DNA of 64,000 bases, taken from positions 310,001-374,000 of the forward strand of contig OZ257137.1 in assembly GCA_965279115.1 (NCBI GenBank), given 5' to 3'. How positions within the stretch are numbered: position 1 is the first letter of the stretch; each line of letters begins with the position of its first letter. Made by a program: the position numbers and the translations under genes. The stretch is from JAEUOS01 sp965279115. GTDB taxonomy: Bacteria; Pseudomonadota; Gammaproteobacteria; Burkholderiales; JAEUOS01. The notes beneath the pieces were generated by a model. The model was not told the origin of the DNA. It made no database searches and was given only the letters and a program-made list of their open reading frames with translations. Of the stretch, positions 58,257 to 64,000 are shown one piece after another.

Positions 58257-59312
58257 ATGAGCGCCCCCCAGTACACCATCGACGATTTCGACTTTCAACT
58301 GCCGCAAGAACTGATTGCGCAGTTTCCGGCCGCCGAACGCACCGCCAGCCGCCTGCTGGTCCCCGCGGCCGCCGGCATGCGCGACTTGTCCTTCCGCGAC
58401 CTGCCGCAACAGCTTTCCCCCGGCGACCTGCTGGTGGTCAACCAGACGCGGGTGGTCAAGGCGCGCCTGTTTGGCAGCAAGGATTCGGGCGGCAAGATCG
58501 AACTGTTGATCGAAAGGGTGCTGGAGCCGCAGCTGGCGCTGGCGCACATCCGCGCCAGCCACGCGCCCAAACCCGGTTCGCGCCTGCACCTCGGTGGCGG
58601 TGCGGTGGTCGAGGTGGTGGAAAAGCGCGACGCCCTCACCCTCTTGAGACTGCTGTCCGGCGGCAGCTTTTTCGACCTCATGGAGGCGCACGGCGCATTG
58701 CCGCTGCCGCCCTACATCGAACATCCCGCCACCACCGATGACGAGGCACGCTACCAGACCGTGTATGCCCGCGAGCCCGGCGCGGTGGCCGCGCCGACCG
58801 CCGGCCTGCATTTCGACGAGGCCATGTTCGCGGCACTCGAATCGTGCGGCATCGCGCGCGCGGCGCTGACACTGCATGTGGGCGCCGGCACCTTCCAGCC
58901 GGTGCGGGTGGCCAACATCGCAGAGCACGTGATGCACAGCGAGTGGTACGAAATCCCGCCCGCCACGGCGGAACTGATCGAGCGCACCCGCGCGGCGGGC
59001 GGCAAGGTGGTGGCGGTGGGCACCACCACGCTGCGTGCGCTGGAATCGGCGGCGCTGCGTGCCGGGCCCGGTCAACTCCTGGCGCGTGGTGCAGACGACA
59101 CGCGCATCTTCATCACACCCGGCTTCGAATTCCGCGTGGTCGACCGGCTGGTGACCAACTTTCACCTGCCCAAGTCCACGCTGATGATGCTGGTGTCGGC
59201 ATTCGCCGGCCACGCACCGATCCGCGCCGCCTATACGCACGCCATCGAACAGCGCTACCGGTTTTTCAGCTACGGCGATGCGATGCTGCTGACCCGTACC
59301 GCCGCCGCTTAG
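58257..59312 (+). CDS. queA: tRNA preQ1(34) S-adenosylmethionine ribosyltransferase-isomerase
   Basis: 351 residues. QueA adds the ribosyl part of SAM to preQ1 in tRNA to give epoxyqueuosine. Family marks: TIDDFDFQLPQELIAQFPAA, LLVVNQTRVVKARLFG, TAGLHFDEAMFAAL, LHVGAGTFQPVR, HSEWYEIPPATAELI and NFHLPKSTLMMLVSAFAG. ATG 58257 gives the canonical N-terminus; longer frames run into the tRNA gene and are rejected. The tgt gene, a frequent neighbour, is not here. Confidence 0.97.
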   Translation: MSAPQYTIDDFDFQLPQELIAQFPAAERTASRLLVPAAAGMRDLSFRDLPQQLSPGDLLVVNQTRVVKARLFGSKDSGGKIELLIERVLEPQLALAHIRASHAPKPGSRLHLGGGAVVEVVEKRDALTLLRLLSGGSFFDLMEAHGALPLPPYIEHPATTDDEARYQTVYAREPGAVAAPTAGLHFDEAMFAALESCGIARAALTLHVGAGTFQPVRVANIAEHVMHSEWYEIPPATAELIERTRAAGGKVVAVGTTTLRALESAALRAGPGQLLARGADDTRIFITPGFEFRVVDRLVTNFHLPKSTLMMLVSAFAGHAPIRAAYTHAIEQRYRFFSYGDAMLLTRTAAA

Positions 59313-59323
59313 CCGAACCGCGC

Positions 59324-60616
59324 CTATGCCCGGCCAGCGAAGGCGGCCTGGATCACGCAGCCCAGTTCCAGCACGGCCATGTCATCGCCGGGCCGCCCCA
59401 GCACCTGCAAACCGCAGGACAATTCGCCTTCCGCGCAGGGCATCGGCACCGACAATCCGGGGGCGCCGGCCACATTGCCCAGCACGGTGAGGTCAGCTTG
59501 GTTGGCCGGCGGTGTGGAATCGAAACTGAACGGCAATTGCGGTGCAGCGGGCAGCAGTAGGCAATCGGCGTCGCCCAGCAACTGACGGAACAGGGGCGTG
59601 CCGGTTTCCAGCAGCACCAGCGCACGCGCCATGTCGCGGGCACCCTTACCCTCCGCCCATGCCATGGCCGCGGCCATGTCGGGCGGAAACGCCGCGCGCC
59701 CGGTGCGCCACTGTGCATCGAATGTGACCAGCATTTCCGCCTCCGACAAAAGCAGGCCGGCGCGGCGGATGGCGCTGAAGTCGCAGGCCGGCGCATCGAA
59801 TCGTTCGATCGAGCAACCAATCCCCGACAACCTGCCAATCGCGTTCTCGAAGCGTGCCCATACCGCCGGATCGATGGGCGTGCCGAAGGGCCTGCGCGGC
59901 ACGCGCAGTTTGCGCGGCAGCGAGCGCGCTACCCAATCCGGATACGGCCGTGCGTAGGGGTCTGCGGCATCGAACCCGGCCGCCAGCGGCAGCGCCTGTT
60001 TCAGCACTTGCACGTCACGCGCCAGGAGACCGACATTGTCCAGGCGAACGCACAAGGGCACCACCGACGCGCCGCTGATCGCGCCGGCGGAAGGCTTGAT
60101 GCCCGCGACACCGCAATAACTGGCCGGAATCCGTACCGACCCCATCGTGTCCGACCCCAACGCGACATCGGCCCAACCTGCCGCCACCGCCGCCGCCGAG
60201 CCGCCACTGGAACCGCCAGGCACCAGGCCGGGATGTGCCGGGTTGATGCAATTGCCAAAATCCGCGTTGCGATTGGTGGCGCCAAACGCCGCCGGGTGCA
60301 TATTGGCCTTGCCGACAATCACCGTGCCGGCGGCGCGCAAGCGCGCCACCACAAAGGCGTCCTGGCTGGCCACACAGCCGCTGCGAAAACCCAAACCCGC
60401 CGTGGTCGGCATGCCGGCCACGTCGATGTTGTCCTTGACCGCCAGCGTCATGCCGTCGATAGGCGAAAGCGGCCGGCCGGCCGCATGCCGCGCATCACTG
60501 GCGCGCGCGGCCGCGAGTGCCCCTTGCGCATCGACATGGATGTAGATCGCCCAGGCGTCGTTGCGCGCCGCGATGTCGGCAAGCAACGCTTCAACCCGCG
60601 CCACGGTATTGGTCAT
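59324..60616 (-). CDS. Amidase signature family amidase
   Basis: 430 residues. The Ser-cisSer-Lys triad is visible: Lys in LAVKDNIDVAGMPT, Ser in the GGSSGGSAAAVAAGWADVAL segment, and DTMGSVRIPASYCGVAGIKP. It hydrolyses an amide (for example an aryl or alkyl amide, or malonamate). ATG overlaps the upstream ligase stop in ATGA, so the two are translationally coupled. A step giving a free acid that the ligase then activates is a reasonable joint role, by inference. Confidence 0.9.
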   Translation of the reverse strand: MTNTVARVEALLADIAARNDAWAIYIHVDAQGALAAARASDARHAAGRPLSPIDGMTLAVKDNIDVAGMPTTAGLGFRSGCVASQDAFVVARLRAAGTVIVGKANMHPAAFGATNRNADFGNCINPAHPGLVPGGSSGGSAAAVAAGWADVALGSDTMGSVRIPASYCGVAGIKPSAGAISGASVVPLCVRLDNVGLLARDVQVLKQALPLAAGFDAADPYARPYPDWVARSLPRKLRVPRRPFGTPIDPAVWARFENAIGRLSGIGCSIERFDAPACDFSAIRRAGLLLSEAEMLVTFDAQWRTGRAAFPPDMAAAMAWAEGKGARDMARALVLLETGTPLFRQLLGDADCLLLPAAPQLPFSFDSTPPANQADLTVLGNVAGAPGLSVPMPCAEGELSCGLQVLGRPGDDMAVLELGCVIQAAFAGRA

Positions 60617-62019
60617 GTTTGCGCCTTCCTGCGTTCGTCCAACAGCCGCACCGGCTTCTGCCGGGTTTCCACACCGGTCAGCGCCGAGAGGCTGCCTCGC
60701 GGCGATAGCGCCACCCCCACCTCGACACCGAGGCGCTTCTTGAGAAGTTCACGATAGGCAGCGATGCGCTGCCCGTCACCGGCCACGCGCGTCTCGATGC
60801 GCACCGAGAAAGTCTCGTTGCCTGCGCCATCGGCCCCCTGCACGCACACATACTCGCCGGCGAAGTCGTCCATTTCGGAAAGGATGTTGCCGATCGCCTG
60901 CGGGTAAACGTTGATGCCCTTGATCTTGACCATGCTGTCGCTGCGGCCCAGAAATCCGGCGATGCGGCGAAACGGCAGCTTCAGCGCTGACGCGCCCGGC
61001 AGCACCCGCGTGATGTCGTGGGTGTTGAAGCGGATGATGGGAAACAGATCGTCGATGTACAGGCAGGTCACGATCATGTCACCGACCTGACCTTCGGGCA
61101 CGGCGCGGCCGGTCTCGACATCGGCCACTTCCACATACTGCGCGTCTTCCATCAGGTACAGGCCGGCGTGGTCGGGCCCCTCGCCGGCGATCGCGCCGGT
61201 GTCACCCACCCCGTACCAGTCGAACAGCTCGACTTGGGGTCCCCAGGAACCTGCCAGCGAAGCGCGCACCTCGTCGGTCAGGTGGCCGCAGATCCGGCGC
61301 AGGCGGATGTCCCTGACCGGATCGATGCCCTGCTCGACGGCCACCTGCGCCAGGCGTTTGAGGTAGTCACCGAAGCCCACCAGCACGGTGGCACCGAAAT
61401 CGCGCATCAATTCGACCTGCTTGGCCGAGGGCGTTTCCACGCCGGTACCGGCGGAAAGGAAGATCGCGGTCGTATAGCGGGCGATGGTCTCGCGGATGTA
61501 GTGGCCGCCGTTGATCAGGCCATGGCCGTACACCGAATGCACCACATCCTCGCTGCCCACGCCCTGCATGCGGTAGATGCGCGCCAGGAGCAGGTTCTGC
61601 ACCTCGCGGGTCTTGGGACTGAAGATCAGCGGTTGCGGCGTGCCGGTGGTGCCCGAGGTGGTATGCACGATCATCGGCAGGATGCGCCCGTCGACAGGGA
61701 TCTCGCGCCCGTGGTGGTCTCCGAAAGGCGGCCGGCGGGCGATGGCCTCCATCACGTCCTGCTTGCCGAAAGCCGGCAGCTTGCCGATGTCGTCGATCGA
61801 GGTGATGTCGCCCGCGGACACACCGGCGCCGCGCCACAGGCGCTGGTAGAACGGTATCTGCCAGGCGCGCGCCAGCGCGCGCATGAACTGCGCGTTCTGC
61901 AACGCGCGCAACTCGTCTGCCCCCATTCCCGCGAAACGCGCCGGAAAGGCCTCGCCTATCGGATAGGCGCGCATCAGCGCGGCGGGGTCGACAGCCTCGA
62001 AATAGGTGGCGGCGTGCAC
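60613..62019 (-). CDS. Phenylacetate-CoA-ligase-like AMP-dependent acid:CoA ligase
   Basis: 468 residues of the PaaK-type adenylating family. The P-loop-like motif is VHTTSGTTGTPQPLIFSPKT, FDWYGVGDTGAIAGEGPDHA is the adenine-binding region, and IARFLGRSD-like DSMVKIKGINVYPQAIGN holds the C-terminal hinge and Lys region. Joins a carboxylate to CoA with ATP. GTG is the only start near the family N-terminus. Operon with the downstream amidase; divergent from the GntR regulator, which may control it through the operator at 62093. Confidence 0.88.
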   Translation of the reverse strand: MHAATYFEAVDPAALMRAYPIGEAFPARFAGMGADELRALQNAQFMRALARAWQIPFYQRLWRGAGVSAGDITSIDDIGKLPAFGKQDVMEAIARRPPFGDHHGREIPVDGRILPMIVHTTSGTTGTPQPLIFSPKTREVQNLLLARIYRMQGVGSEDVVHSVYGHGLINGGHYIRETIARYTTAIFLSAGTGVETPSAKQVELMRDFGATVLVGFGDYLKRLAQVAVEQGIDPVRDIRLRRICGHLTDEVRASLAGSWGPQVELFDWYGVGDTGAIAGEGPDHAGLYLMEDAQYVEVADVETGRAVPEGQVGDMIVTCLYIDDLFPIIRFNTHDITRVLPGASALKLPFRRIAGFLGRSDSMVKIKGINVYPQAIGNILSEMDDFAGEYVCVQGADGAGNETFSVRIETRVAGDGQRIAAYRELLKKRLGVEVGVALSPRGSLSALTGVETRQKPVRLLDERRKAQT

Positions 62020-62092
62020 GTGGGCGGCGGGTCGGCGGTTCGAGGTTCGGGGGCGCCAGGCGAAGGCCTTTGCGGACGGCCCCGACTATGGC

Positions 62093-62110
62093 AATATGTA
62101 CGGACAAATT
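62093..62110. promoter_or_regulatory. GntR/HutC-type operator between the CoA-ligase and GntR genes
   Basis: AATATGTACGGACAAATT has AAT.TGT....ACA.ATT symmetry, seven of nine pairs matching, and contains the GT-N4-AC core common to HutC-subfamily sites. It lies 74 bases upstream of the ligase start and 65 upstream of the regulator start, so one site could control both. Confidence 0.5.
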
Positions 62111-62174
62111 ATTCCACAGGCATGCTGCCGGCACAATGCGGCGCAAGCCGTGAGTTCACCGAAATCCGCCCCGA

Positions 62175-62915
62175 GTGCCTGCCGCCCGCAAAACCGCCCA
62201 GCCGCGCTACCGCAGCGTGGCAGACACCCTGATGGAAGGCATTCTTTCGGGCAAGTATCCGGTCGGCACCATCCTCCCGGGCGAAACCGACGTCGCCACG
62301 CAGTTCGCCATCAGCCGCCACACCGCCCGGGACGCGATGCGCCTGCTCGAGCAGGCCGGCATGATCACGCGCCGCCGCCGGGTCGGCTCGATGGTGGTGA
62401 GCAACGAATTGCCGATGCGCTACAACCAGCGCATCGAGTCCCTGAACGACCTGCTCCAGTACAGCAACGCCTCGCGCCTGAAGGTGCTGGAGTCGAGCGA
62501 AGTCGCGGTCGACGAGGCGCAAGCGCTGCTGTTGCGCGTCAAACCGGGCACACCATGCATGTTCCTGCTGGGCATACGCTACCAGCGGCATGACAACCGT
62601 CCGTTCGCCTATTCGGAAATCTTCCTGCCGGCCCCCTCCAAAGCCACGCGCGAGAAGATGCGCGACCCGCTGGCTGCCGCGCGCGAACTCACCCGCAAGG
62701 TGGACACGCCGCACCTGCAAAGCATCGAGCAGACCCTGGTGGCCGAATCGGCCACCCGAAAACTGGCCGGCATCCTGAAAATCCGCACCGGCGCATCCCT
62801 GCTCAAGTCGATGCGCGTGTACTTCGGCAGCAACGGCAAGGTGGCCGCCACCTCAACCACCTGGCACGCCGGCGACCTGTTCAGCTACTCGACCACCCTC
62901 ACCAAGAGCGGCTGA
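62175..62915 (+). CDS. GntR-family regulator, HutC subfamily (UTRA domain)
   Basis: 246 residues. N-terminal winged helix: YRSVADTLMEGILSGKYPVG, LPGETDVATQFAISRHTARD and AMRLLEQAGMITRRRRVGSM. The C-terminal UTRA effector domain has LLGIRYQRHDNRPFAYSEIF and TPHLQSIEQTLVAES. It starts at GTG 62175. Divergent from the ligase/amidase operon, it probably represses that operon and itself, released by a small acid or CoA ester. Confidence 0.92.
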   Translation: MPAARKTAQPRYRSVADTLMEGILSGKYPVGTILPGETDVATQFAISRHTARDAMRLLEQAGMITRRRRVGSMVVSNELPMRYNQRIESLNDLLQYSNASRLKVLESSEVAVDEAQALLLRVKPGTPCMFLLGIRYQRHDNRPFAYSEIFLPAPSKATREKMRDPLAAARELTRKVDTPHLQSIEQTLVAESATRKLAGILKIRTGASLLKSMRVYFGSNGKVAATSTTWHAGDLFSYSTTLTKSG

Positions 62916-62947
62916 GCGCGAACGGCGCTGCCCGGCGCGCGAGCCTG

Positions 62948-64000
62948 TCAAGCCAGCCCGATTGCCTTGGCGGCGGCCTTGAGGCCCTCGCGGTGGTCGG
63001 GGTGCGCGATGCCAATAACCTGCTGCGCGCGTTCCCGCAATGACTTGTCGCGCAGGTGCGCCACGCCCCATTCAGTGACGATGCAGTCGGCGTCGGTGGC
63101 GCCCAGTGTGGCCGGGCCGTCGAGGCGCGGGACGATGCGCGAAATCGCGCCACCCTTGGCGCATGACGGCATGGCGATGATGGCACGTCCGCCCTTGGCC
63201 ACGAGCGCCCCGCGGACGAAGTCGGCGAGGCCGCCAACCCCGCCCAGGTAACGGTTGCCACCCAGCTCGGCGTTGACCTGGCCGAAGATGTCCACCTGCA
63301 GGCCGGAATTGAGCGCGGTGAGACGGTCGCAGCGCGCCAGGGTTTCACGGGTATGGGTGTAGACGCCCGGTTCCATGCGCACCGCCGGATTGCGATGCAC
63401 GAAGTCATACAACGCGCGCGTCCCGACCGGATTGCCCATGATGGAAACGCCGGGGTCCAGGCTTTTCATCGAGTTGTCGATCACGCCGCGCTGCATCAGG
63501 CGCATCACGTCGTCGTTGATGAGGCCCGAGTGAAAGCCCAGGTGCTTGTGATTTGAAAGCGCGGCGAGCAAGGCGCCGGCCAGCGAGCCGACGCCCACCT
63601 GCAAGGTGGCGCCGTCGCCCACCAGCCCCGCCACCAGCGCGGCGATGCGCTCTTCGTCCGCGCCGGCGGCGGGATAGGACTGCTCGGGAATGGCCCGGTC
63701 GCTCTCGATCACGTGGTGCACAGGCACATCGTCGGGGATCTCTCCGCCCGGGATCACCGGCGCATTCGGATTGATCTCGACGATCACCAGGCGGGCGCGG
63801 CGCGCTGCCTCGAACATGTAGTTGCGCCCGGCGCCGGCGTACAGCCGTCCGCTCTGTTCGTCGCGCACCGCCTGCATCAGCACCACGTCGCCGGGAATCA
63901 CGCCGCTGGTCATCGCGGGACCGAGACGGTGGTAATGCATGGGATAGATGGTCACCGGAATGGTGCGGCTGATCTCGGCGGTGCGAAACAGCCCACCGTA
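62948..64000 (-). CDS. Acetyl-CoA hydrolase/4-hydroxybutyrate CoA-transferase family protein, partial
   Basis: At least 351 residues; the frame is open to the right window edge, with GGLFRTAEISRTIPVTIYPM before the apparent internal GTG at 63955, so the N-terminus is outside. Family segments: LQVGVGSLAGALLAALSNHK, GFHSGLINDDVMRLMQRGVI, GVSIMGNPVGTRALYDFVHR and FGQVNAELGG near the second CoA-binding part. In classical CoA-transferases of this family the catalytic Glu lies in an HTEM-like motif; here that position reads HSGL. So it may be a thioesterase or use another residue. Convergent with the GntR gene. Confidence 0.85.
   Translation of the reverse strand, partial: YGGLFRTAEISRTIPVTIYPMHYHRLGPAMTSGVIPGDVVLMQAVRDEQSGRLYAGAGRNYMFEAARRARLVIVEINPNAPVIPGGEIPDDVPVHHVIESDRAIPEQSYPAAGADEERIAALVAGLVGDGATLQVGVGSLAGALLAALSNHKHLGFHSGLINDDVMRLMQRGVIDNSMKSLDPGVSIMGNPVGTRALYDFVHRNPAVRMEPGVYTHTRETLARCDRLTALNSGLQVDIFGQVNAELGGNRYLGGVGGLADFVRGALVAKGGRAIIAMPSCAKGGAISRIVPRLDGPATLGATDADCIVTEWGVAHLRDKSLRERAQQVIGIAHPDHREGLKAAAKAIGLA

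Overview
The window reads as a high-GC (roughly 65%, judged by eye) betaproteobacterial chromosome segment, most likely Burkholderiales. The clues are five Bug-type solute receptors of the tripartite tricarboxylate family, an EF-P of the arginine-32 type beside its rhamnosyltransferase EarP, two PEP-CTERM proteins, and dense, short-spaced operons for aromatic and organic-acid catabolism. No rRNA, CRISPR array, integrase or intact insertion sequence was seen.

Layout. 0-5.1 kb: 3' part of an aconitase-family gene, a convergent MFS transporter, a class III CoA-transferase and an SMP-30-type lactonase. 5.2-10 kb: a lower-GC accessory stretch with a HigBA-type toxin-antitoxin pair, a DUF4336 protein, a methyltransferase, a GFA-family protein, a DUF1905/YdeI-like protein, a PEP-CTERM protein behind a sigma-54-type promoter, and a BrnA antitoxin remnant. 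10-18.3 kb: a secreted metallo-beta-lactamase-fold lactonase, then on the other strand a TRAP transporter (DctQ, DctM, DctP), an AroE-like dehydrogenase, a TetR regulator, an intradiol dioxygenase and an aldehyde dehydrogenase. A palindromic operator sits between the -35 and -10 of the TRAP promoter.

18.4-34.1 kb: a second PEP-CTERM gene with the same type of sigma-54 promoter, then a long minus-strand catabolic region: TfdA-like dioxygenase, Bug receptor, LigI-like hydrolase, group D flavin monooxygenase, VOC protein, Bug receptor, BNR-repeat protein, FAD monooxygenase with its DUF2783 partner, two-subunit molybdenum hydroxylase and two more Bug receptors. Two FNR/Anr-like boxes lie at 29.29 and 34.28 kb. 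34.4-44.8 kb: mostly housekeeping genes (efp, earP, a membrane-anchored TAXI receptor, pepN, YbaK-like deacylase, DinB, ketopantoate reductase family, MOSC, EamA).

44.8-64 kb: GMC oxidoreductase, NAPE-PLD-like hydrolase, an alpha-carbonic anhydrase with an extra N-terminal domain and a repeat linker, a hydantoinase/acetophenone-carboxylase-like HyuA-HyuB pair in which HyuB carries an acetone-carboxylase-gamma-like zinc domain, a D-2-hydroxyacid dehydrogenase with a Bug receptor, a quinone-reductase-like enzyme, a small cysteine-motif gene with no nearby stop, a PsiF-repeat protein, tRNA-Leu(CAA), queA, an amidase/CoA-ligase operon divergent from a GntR regulator, and a CoA-transferase family gene cut by the right edge.

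Taken together, the segment looks built for scavenging dilute carboxylates and aromatics: high-affinity receptors, ring-attacking oxygenases, CoA-ligases and CoA-transferases, with local regulators and candidate global inputs (sigma-54, FNR/Anr). No single clearly new system stands out. The least expected items are the paired sigma-54 PEP-CTERM promoters, the HyuB fusion, the stop-less small gene at 57.7 kb and the FNR-type promoter at 34.3 kb.
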